Shown: positions 1 to 10,498 of the stretch, piece after piece | How positions within the stretch are numbered: the first letter of the stretch is position 1 | Layout of the letters: each line of letters opens with the position of its first letter | NCBI RefSeq assembly: GCF_964063325.1 | Contig: NZ_OZ061315.1 | Span: 930,001 to 994,000, forward strand | Direction: 5' to 3' | Origin: Hafnia alvei | Lineage (GTDB): Bacteria; Pseudomonadota; Gammaproteobacteria; Enterobacterales; Enterobacteriaceae | DNA: 64,000 nt | Notes under the pieces: model-generated | What the model was told of the DNA's origin: nothing | The model's database searches: none | Seen by the model: the letters and a program-made list of their open reading frames with translations, nothing else | Position numbers and translations under genes: made by a program

Positions 1-38
1 CGGCTGTAACAGGGGTTCGAATCCCCTTGGGGACGCCA
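1..38 (+). tRNA. tRNA-Glu (UUC), 3' part only
   Basis: The window opens inside a tRNA. The T arm with GGTTCGAATCC, the acceptor strand and the encoded CCA match the 3' half of enterobacterial tRNA-Glu. Its place 250 bp before 23S makes it the 16S-23S spacer tRNA. The anticodon lies outside the window, so the isotype rests on similarity to E. coli tRNA-Glu. Confidence 0.9.
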
Positions 39-125
39 TTCCGATAATGAGTGAAAGACATTATCATCCGTTCTGATGAACGAAAAAATCTTAAAGATGA
101 TTCTAACGAGTCGTGTTTAAGATAT

Positions 126-139
126 TGCTCTTTAACAAT
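126..139 (+). promoter_or_regulatory. boxA antitermination element in the 16S-23S spacer
   Basis: TGCTCTTTAACAAT is the standard rrn boxA, at the usual place between spacer tRNA and 23S. In E. coli this RNA site loads the Nus antitermination complex. The rest of the spacer (39-289) holds no gene; its end near 275-296 can pair with the bases just after 23S (about 3191-3213) to form the processing stem. Confidence 0.85.
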
Positions 140-289
140 CTGGAACAAGCTGAAATTTGAAAGCTTAAGCAACTGTGAGACACACTGACACAGTTTGCAT
201 TAAGCAGTCTCTCAATTTTTTGCAATCTTGAATGCTGTCTTGAACCGGTTCGTAACCGTGTTCACTAAAAAGACACCTTCGGGTTGTGA

Positions 290-3198
<2,909 letters not shown>

Positions 3199-3316
3199 AC
3201 AACACCAAAGGTGTTTTAAGACGCAGAGACGCGAAAACACAAAGAGTAGGCTTGTGAACAGATTGGTTTGTATGGCTAGCTGTAGAAATACAGAGAGCGG
3301 TACAAATAACAGAATA

Positions 3317-3436
3317 TGCCTGGCGGCGATAGCGCGGTGGTCCCACCTGACCCCATGCCGAACTCAGAAGTGAAACGCCGTAGCGCCGATGGTAGTGTGG
3401 GGTCTCCCCATGCGAGAGTAGGGAACTGTCAGGCTT
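3317..3436 (+). rRNA. 5S ribosomal RNA
   Basis: A 120-nt stretch nearly identical to E. coli 5S rRNA from TGCCTGGCGG to the complementary 3' end. The terminal stem carries a G-U pair and a frayed last pair (3' end CAGGCTT instead of CAGGCAT), which is ordinary variation. It lies 118 bp after 23S, followed by tRNA-Asp in the same operon. Confidence 0.97.
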
Positions 3437-3520
3437 TAAATTCGTTCCTTTTCCCTGACACGGAAAATAACAGGAACAAACTGACATCAGACGAATGCTG
3501 ATGTGAGAGAAAGAATCGGT

Positions 3521-3597
3521 GGAGCGGTAGTTCAGTTGGTTAGAATACCTGCCTGTCACGCAGGGGGTCGCGGGTTCGAGCCCCGTCCGTTCCGCCA
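3521..3597 (+). tRNA. aspU: tRNA-Asp (GUC), distal rrn tRNA
   Basis: A complete 77-nt cloverleaf with anticodon GTC in CCTGTCACG and encoded CCA. It is identical to the second tRNA-Asp at 9133-9209. Its place after 5S and ahead of yafD matches aspU of the E. coli rrnH operon. A terminator follows 13 bases later and closes the operon. Confidence 0.97.
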
Positions 3598-3610
3598 CTT
3601 ATTTGCAAAA

Positions 3611-3637
3611 AGCCTGCTAGCAATAGCAGGCTTTTTT
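3611..3637 (+). terminator. Rho-independent terminator of the rrn operon
   Basis: A 9-bp perfect stem (AGCCTGCTA / TAGCAGGCT) with loop GCAA is followed by five further T residues directly after tRNA-Asp. Confidence 0.9.
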
Positions 3638-3770
3638 GTATTTGCGTTTTGGTAACGCCAAATCAGCGCTAATTCATGCCTAACTTACCTAGCTTTACTC
3701 GCCATTTCCCCCGCTACAGTTGTTTTTCCCAGTATTAGTCCCTATAACAAGCTAAGTGTTTTAGATTCTT

Positions 3771-3798
3771 TTTGATGTCGTTGTGGAAGGCGTATAAT
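3771..3798 (+). promoter_or_regulatory. Possible sigma-70 promoter for yafD
   Basis: A perfect TATAAT at 3793-3798 has TTTGAT at 3771-3776 as the best -35 candidate, with 16 bp between them. The pair lies 54 bp before the yafD start. The -35 is weak, so this is only a candidate. Confidence 0.35.
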
Positions 3799-3851
3799 TC
3801 TCGAACGATTGTTGAAATGATTGAATGAGTTTTAACTAACAGGCGGCGAAA

Positions 3852-4637
3852 GTGCGGAAAAAAAATTATGCCATGAGGTATGTGGCGGGTCTTCCTGCTG
3901 AGCGAGTATTCCCCGGCGCAATGAATGAGCTGGGGCAAACATTGCCCGTTACTCAATCTCTTCCAACAGATAATGTTCTACGCATTATGGTGTGGAATAT
4001 CTTTAAGCAGCAGCGTTCAGACTGGCTGTCAGTATTAAAGGAATATGGTCGAAGCTCGCAGCTTGTTCTTTTGCAAGAGGCGCAGACTACGCCTGAATTA
4101 GTCAAATTTGCGACAAGCAATTATCTTACCGCCGATCAAGTTCCTGCGTTTTCGTTCCCGCAGCATCCTTCTGGCGTTATGACTTTAGCCGCGGCACACC
4201 CGGTTTATTGCTGCCCACTGCGGGAAAAAGAACCGTTAATTCGATTATCAAAATCTGCGCTAGTCACGGTTTATCCGTTGTTTGACGGGCGGTTATTAAT
4301 GGTTGTAAACATCCATGCTGTAAATTTTAGCTTGGGTGTGGACGTATATAGCAAACAGCTCGATCCGATTGGCGAACAGATAGCTCTACATAAAGGCCCA
4401 GTGATCATGGCCGGCGATTTTAACGCTTGGAGCAAACAGCGCATTAATGCGCTACAGCGGTTTGCAAGTGGGATGGAGCTACAAGAGGTTAACTTTACCA
4501 ACGATCGCCGTCGTACGGCCTTTGGACGGCCATTAGATTTTGTTTTCTACCGTGGACTTGGTGTTGTTGAGGCATCGGTGCTAGTTACACAGGCATCTGA
4601 CCATAATCCATTATTGGTTGATTTCAAACCTGACTAA
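3852..4637 (+). CDS. yafD: YafD, endonuclease/exonuclease/phosphatase family protein
   Basis: A 261-residue protein of the EEP (exonuclease III / DNase I-like) fold, close in length to E. coli YafD (about 266). The metal and catalytic signature is complete: Asn49 in VWNI, Glu76 in LLQEA, His155 in NIHAVN, Asp189 and Asn191 in GDFNAW, Asp229, and Asp250-His251 in the final ASDHNP. The start is a GTG with AGGCGG about 6 bases upstream; MRKKNYAMRY also matches the E. coli N-terminus, whereas the next in-frame ATG would cut into that conserved stretch. The substrate is not established in the family. The yafE methyltransferase that follows in E. coli is absent and a shared terminator with mltD follows instead. 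Confidence 0.93.
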   Translation: MRKKNYAMRYVAGLPAERVFPGAMNELGQTLPVTQSLPTDNVLRIMVWNIFKQQRSDWLSVLKEYGRSSQLVLLQEAQTTPELVKFATSNYLTADQVPAFSFPQHPSGVMTLAAAHPVYCCPLREKEPLIRLSKSALVTVYPLFDGRLLMVVNIHAVNFSLGVDVYSKQLDPIGEQIALHKGPVIMAGDFNAWSKQRINALQRFASGMELQEVNFTNDRRRTAFGRPLDFVFYRGLGVVEASVLVTQASDHNPLLVDFKPD

Positions 4638-4663
4638 ATCGTTGAGTTAAAATCCAGCTATAA

Positions 4664-4687
4664 AAAAAGCGCCTTTCGGCGCTTTTT
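4664..4687. terminator. Bidirectional terminator between yafD and mltD
   Basis: A 10-bp perfect stem AAAAAGCGCC / GGCGCTTTTT with a TTTC loop. Runs of A on the left and T on the right let it serve the convergent genes on both sides. Confidence 0.9.
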
Positions 4688-4714
4688 GCGTTTAACTGAT
4701 TCTACTTACTAACA

Positions 4715-6118
4715 TTAGCTATTGGAGTTAGCTGAGTCTCTTACATACAGCGTTAGCATATCGCCCGGCTGAATTTGACTCGCTTTCGTAATGACGCTGT
4801 TCCAACGCATCACATCATTGATGTTTACACCATGACGTTTTGCAATGCTGGCCAGTGAATCGCCTTTACGTACCTTGTAAGTAATGCTGCTGTTATCAGC
4901 GATCGACGTGCTGGCGTTATCCGCAACCTGCAATGTCTGACCGGCTTTCAGTTTGCTGTTGCTGCGCAGATTATTCATGCTCAACAACTCTTTCTGACTG
5001 ATATTTAAACGCTTAGCAATTGCAGATATCGTATCGCCCGAACGAACTTTATAGCCTGAAACTTTCGCTTTAGACGGGGTGTTCGTTGATGCTAACTGTG
5101 CACTGGGCTGGATTGCTGCTATCTCGCCTTCGGCCAGTGAATCTTTAAACTGCTCAACATGTGCTTTTGGCACCATGATGTAGTGCGGGCCATTTGGTGC
5201 GGTTACATTCTTTTTGTAACCAGGATTAAATGCCTTAATCTTCGTCAGAGACATGCCCGCCATTTCTGCGGCCTGAGTCAACTGAATCTGTTGCCCTACA
5301 TCAACTTTTGCCAGCGCACGTTGGTCGTTAGACTGCGGCAGTTTAATGCCATAACGTTTATTATTTTTGATCAGATCGCTCAGTGCTAGCATCTTCGGAA
5401 CATAGATAGATGTTTCGCGTGGCAATGACAAAGACCAAAAATCAGTCGGCAAACCTTTACGCTTATTCGCTTTGACTGCCTGCATTACACGGCCTTCACC
5501 GCTATTAAATGCAGCCACCGTCAATAACCAGTCACCGCCAAACATGCGGTTCATTCGCTGCATCATATCCAATGCGGCGGTGGTAGAGGCGGCAACATCA
5601 CGTCGACCGTCATACCACTGGTTCTGTTTCAACCCGTAATTGCGCCCCGTCTGAGGAACTATCTGCCAAAGCCCTGCGGCGTTAGCGGATGACGTTGCGT
5701 GTGGGTTAAAAGCGCTCTCCACTATGGGTAGTAGTACCAGTTCCATCGGCATTTTACGTTGCTTAATCTGCTCGACTATCCAGTACATATACGGCTCTGC
5801 CCGTAATGTTACATCGTGGAGATAGCTCTTATTTCTTAAAAATTTATTTTTTTGTTCGCGGATCCGGCTATTGTCCGGAACCTTCATCTTCAGATCGTCA
5901 CTAATGAAGCCCCACAAATCTTTCTGCGCAATGTCACTACTACTATCGTTGAGCCATCGCGCGGAGGTCGCTCGAGCGTCCTTTGAGGGCTGTCCTGCTT
6001 CACTTCGACTGACTGAAGACAAACTCTGTGCATACTGTTCGGGCTCATTAGCGTGATGGTTTACGCCTTGGCACCCGGCCAGCAACATAGAGGCAAAGAT
6101 AATTGCTTTAGCCTTCAT
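4715..6118 (-). CDS. mltD: Membrane-bound lytic murein transglycosylase D
   Basis: A 467-residue outer-membrane lipoprotein that cleaves peptidoglycan glycan strands to 1,6-anhydromuramyl products. A signal peptide ends in lipobox LAGC (Cys16). The family-1 SLT domain spans roughly 105-235 with catalytic Glu134 in the ESAFNP motif and the downstream AAGLWQI and AAFNSGEGR blocks. Two LysM repeats (about 356-398 and 414-459), each starting YKVR-GD, bind glycan. E. coli MltD is about 452 residues with the same plan. It lies 70 bp after gloB on the same strand, as in E. coli, and ends at the terminator shared with yafD. Confidence 0.97.
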   Translation of the reverse strand: MKAKAIIFASMLLAGCQGVNHHANEPEQYAQSLSSVSRSEAGQPSKDARATSARWLNDSSSDIAQKDLWGFISDDLKMKVPDNSRIREQKNKFLRNKSYLHDVTLRAEPYMYWIVEQIKQRKMPMELVLLPIVESAFNPHATSSANAAGLWQIVPQTGRNYGLKQNQWYDGRRDVAASTTAALDMMQRMNRMFGGDWLLTVAAFNSGEGRVMQAVKANKRKGLPTDFWSLSLPRETSIYVPKMLALSDLIKNNKRYGIKLPQSNDQRALAKVDVGQQIQLTQAAEMAGMSLTKIKAFNPGYKKNVTAPNGPHYIMVPKAHVEQFKDSLAEGEIAAIQPSAQLASTNTPSKAKVSGYKVRSGDTISAIAKRLNISQKELLSMNNLRSNSKLKAGQTLQVADNASTSIADNSSITYKVRKGDSLASIAKRHGVNINDVMRWNSVITKASQIQPGDMLTLYVRDSANSNS

Positions 6119-6188
6119 GTGTGTGTCTACTGGTGATTAAAAGACGAGCAATAATACTTTGCCTAGCCTCAAAACACAACAAAAAGCT

Positions 6189-6944
6189 TTAGAAGCTGTC
6201 TTTCATGTCGCGTAGGCGGGCAAAAACTTGCCAAGTCTTATTTGGTGGATTTTCGAATCCTAAATTTCGTTGTAAATCATTATCATAACAACGTAAAAAA
6301 GGATTAATTTCCTTCTCTATTTTGAGTAAAGAAGGCACGCTAGGTTGATGTTTTAACCGTAACTCGTGAACTTGTTTCTGATATGTTTCAATCTCTTTGT
6401 TTTCTGGTAAAACGTATCTTGCAAACCTAAGATTTGACTCAGTATATTCATGAGCGCAACAAATTAAGGTGTTATCAGGAAGTTGCGCAATGAGCTGTAA
6501 AGAGGCATACATTTGCTCAGGCGTACCTTCAAAAATACGTCCGCAACCCGCTGAAAATAAGGTATCTCCACAAAACAGGTAGGGGGTAGCATAGTAAGCA
6601 ATATGTCCGAGAGTATGCCCAGGAACATCCAACACGCTGAAAGTCATACCTAATACGGTAATTTCATCGTGTCCTCGAACTTGCTGCGTGCAGCCTTTAT
6701 TGGCTGTTTCTTGCGGCCCATATACGGGAATATCCGGATAGTGCTGCAAAAGCTCGCCCACGCCGCCTACGTGGTCATTATGATGATGCGTGAGTAGGAT
6801 GGCTTTAGGAGTAAGCTTATTTTCCGTCAGGTAGTGTAAAGCGGGAGCCGCAACACCGGGATCTACGATCAAACATTCTTGCTGATCGTTGGCGAGCAGC
6901 CAAATGTAGTTATCTTGCATTGCAGGGATACTGATAAGATTCAT
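6189..6944 (-). CDS. gloB: Hydroxyacylglutathione hydrolase (glyoxalase II)
   Basis: A 251-residue cytosolic metallo-beta-lactamase-fold enzyme that hydrolyses S-lactoylglutathione to lactate and glutathione, the second step of methylglyoxal detoxification. The binuclear metal site is complete: His53, His55, Asp57 and His58 in THHHNDH, His110 in DVPGH, Asp127 in CGDTLF and His165 in CAHEY. Length equals the E. coli enzyme. The gene starts 46 bp from yafS in the opposite direction, so the short gap 6945-6990 must hold both promoters. Confidence 0.97.
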   Translation of the reverse strand: MNLISIPAMQDNYIWLLANDQQECLIVDPGVAAPALHYLTENKLTPKAILLTHHHNDHVGGVGELLQHYPDIPVYGPQETANKGCTQQVRGHDEITVLGMTFSVLDVPGHTLGHIAYYATPYLFCGDTLFSAGCGRIFEGTPEQMYASLQLIAQLPDNTLICCAHEYTESNLRFARYVLPENKEIETYQKQVHELRLKHQPSVPSLLKIEKEINPFLRCYDNDLQRNLGFENPPNKTWQVFARLRDMKDSF

Positions 6945-6990
6945 AATCGATAGCTCTCCATTGGGGTATTCCCCCTGTATAGGTGAACGG

Positions 6991-7713
6991 ATGAAACCAG
7001 CACAGATAACACGAATGATTTCTCCTCCGTTGTCTTGGAGTGAGATCCCTTGGGGAGAGTATTACCGTGCCGCATTAGAGCAGCAGCTTGCGCCATGGTG
7101 GCCGAAGCTATTTGGTTATCATCTTCTTAAAATCGGCACGTTGAGTTCTCAGCTCTCTACCGAAAAATGCGGTATTTCCCATCAGGTTAGCGTGGGTGTG
7201 AAAGGCGATAATCTACAGGTGATTGCCGACCCATGCTGTTTACCCTTTGCCGCTAAATCCGTTGATGCATGCCTGCTTGCCCATACGCTAAGCTTCGCCA
7301 GCGATCCCCACCGAATCCTACGTGAGGTTGACCGCGTGCTCGTGGATGACGGTTGGCTCATCTTAACCGGGTTTAATCCAACCAGCTTGATTGGCTTAGG
7401 CAAACTGGTTCCCAAACTGCGTAATCGACTGCCTTACAGCAGCCGAATGTTTAGCATGATGAGAATGCAAGACTGGCTGCAACTCCTAAACTATGAAGTT
7501 TTGTATGAGAATCGCAGCCAAATTTTACCGTGGAATCGTCGCGGTGGTTTATTCCTTGGCAAACATTTACCCGTATTGGGCTGCCTAAGCATTATCGTGG
7601 CGCGCAAAAGAACCGTTCCTCTCACGCCGACCGCTCTTCGAGAGAGAAGCCAGCGCGCGAGATGGCGTGGAACGGTTGGCGCGACGAAGAGTTTTCGCAA
7701 ACGATCTGACTAA
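6991..7713 (+). CDS. yafS: YafS, SAM-dependent methyltransferase-like protein
   Basis: A 240-residue class I methyltransferase-like protein, the same length as E. coli YafS. The SAM-fold elements are visible: an acidic strand end (ADPCCLPFA), the DACLLAH strand, and DDGWLILTGFNP. The reading frame extends upstream to a TTG at 6961, but the ATG at 6991 has GGTGAACGG just before it and gives the conserved MKPA start. Substrate unknown. Divergent from gloB and convergent with rnhA, whose stop is only 20 bp away. Confidence 0.92.
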   Translation: MKPAQITRMISPPLSWSEIPWGEYYRAALEQQLAPWWPKLFGYHLLKIGTLSSQLSTEKCGISHQVSVGVKGDNLQVIADPCCLPFAAKSVDACLLAHTLSFASDPHRILREVDRVLVDDGWLILTGFNPTSLIGLGKLVPKLRNRLPYSSRMFSMMRMQDWLQLLNYEVLYENRSQILPWNRRGGLFLGKHLPVLGCLSIIVARKRTVPLTPTALRERSQRARWRGTVGATKSFRKRSD

Positions 7714-7733
7714 AGACCGCCTGACATCTCGCT

Positions 7734-8204
7734 TTATTTGTTGTCAGGCTGGTAGCCGGTGTCATCTCTATCGGGGGAACCTGCGGCTGTACGCGCTAAT
7801 TCATCGCAGCGCTCGTTCTCTACATGACCGGCATGGCCCTTGATCCACACCCATTCAATTTTATGTGATTGAATGGCGAGGTCCAGGCGTTGCCATAAAT
7901 CGACATTTTTAACCGGTTTTTTATCCGTTGTTTTCCAGCCACGCTTTTTCCAATTATGTATCCACTGCGTGATACCTTGGCGAACGTATTGACTATCGCT
8001 GCACAATACCACCTCGCAGGGATCTTTTAGCGTTTCCAATGCAACAATGGCTGCCATCAACTCCATGCGGTTGTTGGTGGTAAGGTAGTATCCTGCGCTT
8101 AGGGTCTTTTCGTGTTGCTTGTAGCGCAATATGGCACCGTAGCCACCGGGACCGGGGTTACCTAGGCAAGAACCATCGGTGAAAATCTCAACCTGTTTTA
8201 GCAT
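7734..8204 (-). CDS. rnhA: Ribonuclease HI
   Basis: A 156-residue enzyme (E. coli: 155) that cuts the RNA strand of RNA-DNA hybrids, acting at Okazaki primers and R-loops. All catalytic residues are in their E. coli positions: Asp10 in FTDGS, Glu48 in RMEL, Asp70 in CSDSQ, His124 in KGHAGH and Asp134. The basic handle helix (HNWKKRGWK) is present. It is divergent from dnaQ with only 53 bp between the starts, the conserved arrangement in which the two promoters overlap. Confidence 0.98.
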   Translation of the reverse strand: MLKQVEIFTDGSCLGNPGPGGYGAILRYKQHEKTLSAGYYLTTNNRMELMAAIVALETLKDPCEVVLCSDSQYVRQGITQWIHNWKKRGWKTTDKKPVKNVDLWQRLDLAIQSHKIEWVWIKGHAGHVENERCDELARTAAGSPDRDDTGYQPDNK

Positions 8205-8257
8205 CTCTGGTAGACTACTCCGCAGTCAAAACCCTAAGTCTGACATAAAGTGACATT

Positions 8258-8998
8258 ATGAGCACAGGAATAACTCGACAGATCGTCCTCGATACAGAAA
8301 CCACCGGTATGAATAAGCTGGGGGTTCACTACGAAGGACATAGAATCATTGAAATTGGTGCGGTTGAGGTCATCAACCGTCGTTTAACGGGGCGTAACTT
8401 CCATGTTTACATCAAGCCCGATCGCTTAGTCGATCCAGAGGCTTATGGTGTTCACGGTATCAGCGACGATTTCCTGTTGGATAAACCGACTTTTGCTGAT
8501 ATCGCCGACGAGTTTCTGGAGTTTATACGCGGTGCTGAGCTTGTTATTCATAATGCACCGTTTGATATCGGGTTTATGGACTATGAGTTCCGTAAGCTCA
8601 ATCGCGATATTCCAAAGACGGAAACCTTCTGTAAGATCACCGACAGCTTGGTCATGGCGCGCCGCTTGTTCCCTGGCAAGCGCAACAGTTTGGATGCCTT
8701 ATGCAATCGCTACGAAATAGATAACACCAAGCGAACACTGCACGGCGCATTACTTGACTCCCAAATACTGGCCGACGTCTATTTAACGATGACGGGCGGG
8801 CAAACGTCGCTCACATTCTCCATGGAGAGCGAAGGCGAGAAGGCGAGGCCAACGGGTGAAGTACAAAAGATAATCCGTAAAGCACACGCGCTAAAAGTGG
8901 TGAGAGCCAATGCGGATGAATTAGCTGAACATGAACGTCGGCTTGATTTGGTGCAAAAGAAAGGCGGCAGCTGTTTATGGCGTGCTGAAGCTGAGTAG
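8258..8998 (+). CDS. dnaQ: DNA polymerase III epsilon subunit (3'-5' proofreading exonuclease)
   Basis: A 246-residue DEDDh exonuclease (E. coli: 243) that proofreads within the polymerase III core. Asp12 and Glu14 in LDTETTG, Asp103 in APFDIGF, and His162 and Asp167 in LHGALLDSQ form the complete active site. The variable C-terminal third is the region that binds the polymerase alpha subunit. The start at 8258 reproduces the conserved MST-ITRQIVLDTE N-terminus. Followed by the separately promoted tRNA-Asp. Confidence 0.98.
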   Translation: MSTGITRQIVLDTETTGMNKLGVHYEGHRIIEIGAVEVINRRLTGRNFHVYIKPDRLVDPEAYGVHGISDDFLLDKPTFADIADEFLEFIRGAELVIHNAPFDIGFMDYEFRKLNRDIPKTETFCKITDSLVMARRLFPGKRNSLDALCNRYEIDNTKRTLHGALLDSQILADVYLTMTGGQTSLTFSMESEGEKARPTGEVQKIIRKAHALKVVRANADELAEHERRLDLVQKKGGSCLWRAEAE

Positions 8999-9076
8999 TT
9001 TTTTGCGCGGAATTTGTTGAAAAATAGCCAAAAAGATGAAAAAGCGCTCAGTTGAAATTCTTTGTTAGAAAAACAG

Positions 9077-9105
9077 TTGACGACTCCGAGCGGTATCCGT
9101 ATTAT
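9077..9105 (+). promoter_or_regulatory. Sigma-70 promoter of the second tRNA-Asp
   Basis: TTGACG (9077-9082) and TATTAT (9100-9105) lie exactly 17 bp apart. The tRNA starts 27 bp later, with GC-rich CCGC after the -10, as is common for stable-RNA promoters. Confidence 0.8.
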
Positions 9106-9132
9106 CCGCATCGTTCCCACAAGGAACAACGC

Positions 9133-9209
9133 GGAGCGGTAGTTCAGTTGGTTAGAATACCTGCCTGTCACGCAGGGGGTCGCGGGTTCGAGCCCCGTCC
9201 GTTCCGCCA
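9133..9209 (+). tRNA. aspV: tRNA-Asp (GUC)
   Basis: A 77-nt tRNA with anticodon GTC and encoded CCA, identical base for base to the copy at 3521-3597. Position after dnaQ matches E. coli aspV. In E. coli aspV is a known integration site for genomic islands. Here the next gene is an accessory LysR regulator, but no integrase or duplicated tRNA end was seen. Confidence 0.97.
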
Positions 9210-9216
9210 CATTCAG

Positions 9217-9247
9217 AAGCCCTGAGTCAGCAATGACTCAGGGCTTT
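9217..9247 (+). terminator. Terminator after tRNA-Asp
   Basis: A 13-bp perfect stem (AAGCCCTGAGTCA / TGACTCAGGGCTT) with a GCAA loop. The T tail is short (TTTCGT), but the stem is very strong. The rest of the gap to 9420 shows no further feature. Confidence 0.85.
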
Positions 9248-9420
9248 CGTCTATCTAGCACTCCGCAATTTTAATATTCCCCGACCACCGTAGTTTTCCC
9301 CAGTGAGTAGAGATATCAATTCGGAAAATCCGAACGCCGTCATACTTTTGACATAAAACCGAACGAGATGCTTTTCCTGTCTACACTTTGATCATCAGCA
9401 CTTAAACGGATGATCTCCCC

Positions 9421-10326
9421 ATGATGACCTTACGCCAGCTTCGCCATTTTATTGCCGTTGCCGAAACGGGATCGATTTCTGCCGCCGCACAGACGGTTTT
9501 TGTTTCCCAGTCCTCATTAACGCAGGCTATCCAGTTGCTGGAGCAGGAGATTGGCGCCGTATTATTTAAGCGCCATGCGAAGGGAATGGAACTCACCCAT
9601 CAAGGACATCAATTTCTACGCCAGTCATATTTGATTCTTGCCACGGTTGAAAATGCCAAGCGCAGCCTGGAGTTGGGTTGCGAGAACCTTAGCGGAACGC
9701 TAAAAATTGGCGTAACCAGCCTCGTCGCCGGCTACTTTCTGGTGGATATGCTGACTCGTTTTCGTGCGGCTTATCCCAATGTCACCACCCAACTGGTTGA
9801 AGATGAACGCCCTTACATTGAACACTTATTGGTAAACGGTGAGATTGATATTGGGGTGCTTATTTTATCGAATCTCGAAGACCGAGATGCGCTGCAAACC
9901 GAAGTGCTGATGCACTCGCCATATCGCTTATGGCTCCCACCACTGCATCCGTTGCTGGAAAATGACAGCATTCGTCTGGCCGACGTGGTGAAAGAACCGC
10001 TTATCCAGCTAAACACCGACGAGATGGGCAGCCATCTACGCCGCATATGGGAGAAAGCTAAACTTACGCCAACCATCGCCATGCGCACCGCATCCACCGA
10101 GGCGGTGCGCAGCTTGGTTGCCGCTGGCATTGGTGTCGCTTTGCTTCCTGATATGGCCTATCGCCCGTGGTCGCTTGAGGGAAATATGATTGAAGCCCGC
10201 ACGCTAGTCGATACTCCAGAACCGCTGGATGTGGGATTGGCATGGCGGCGCGGCAGTGCAAGGCCAGAGCTTGTTACCCCGTTTCTGCAAATTGCCCGCG
10301 AGAATAGCGGGGCGCGTAAGCTATAA
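9421..10326 (+). CDS. LysR-family transcriptional regulator, putative regulator of the polyamine gene block
   Basis: A 301-residue LysR-type regulator. The N-terminal winged helix-turn-helix is at about residues 5-62, with RQLRHFIAVAETGS and AAAQTVFVSQSSLTQAI. A two-lobe inducer-binding domain follows from about residue 90 (GTLKIGVTSL). Two ATGs stand in tandem at 9421 and 9424; neither has a clear ribosome-binding site, so the start may be either. It is transcribed toward the aldehyde dehydrogenase gene 172 bp away and not divergently, which is less usual for LysR regulators. Control of the downstream polyamine genes is inferred from position only. E. coli uses a different regulator (ydcR) at its ydcSTUV operon. 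Confidence 0.88.
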   Translation: MMTLRQLRHFIAVAETGSISAAAQTVFVSQSSLTQAIQLLEQEIGAVLFKRHAKGMELTHQGHQFLRQSYLILATVENAKRSLELGCENLSGTLKIGVTSLVAGYFLVDMLTRFRAAYPNVTTQLVEDERPYIEHLLVNGEIDIGVLILSNLEDRDALQTEVLMHSPYRLWLPPLHPLLENDSIRLADVVKEPLIQLNTDEMGSHLRRIWEKAKLTPTIAMRTASTEAVRSLVAAGIGVALLPDMAYRPWSLEGNMIEARTLVDTPEPLDVGLAWRRGSARPELVTPFLQIARENSGARKL

Positions 10327-10394
10327 CACCCCTATATCCCTATAAAACATCAGGTATCTAAATAATCGAATGCAGCGTTCATAATTTCGTATTT

Positions 10395-10410
10395 GCCGCT
10401 AGCTAGCGGC
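10395..10410. promoter_or_regulatory. Perfect 16-bp palindrome upstream of the first aldehyde dehydrogenase gene
   Basis: GCCGCTAGCTAGCGGC is a perfect inverted repeat, 89 bp before the dehydrogenase start. It could end the LysR transcript, although no T-run follows, or be a protein-binding site. The bases after it are strongly A/T rich. Confidence 0.4.
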
Positions 10411-10498
10411 TGCTCTAGGCTAAAATGAATTAATTTACATTTTTATTACAAATAAATGACATTTTAATAATGTCTCTTTTGCCCTAGAGGAACGCAGC

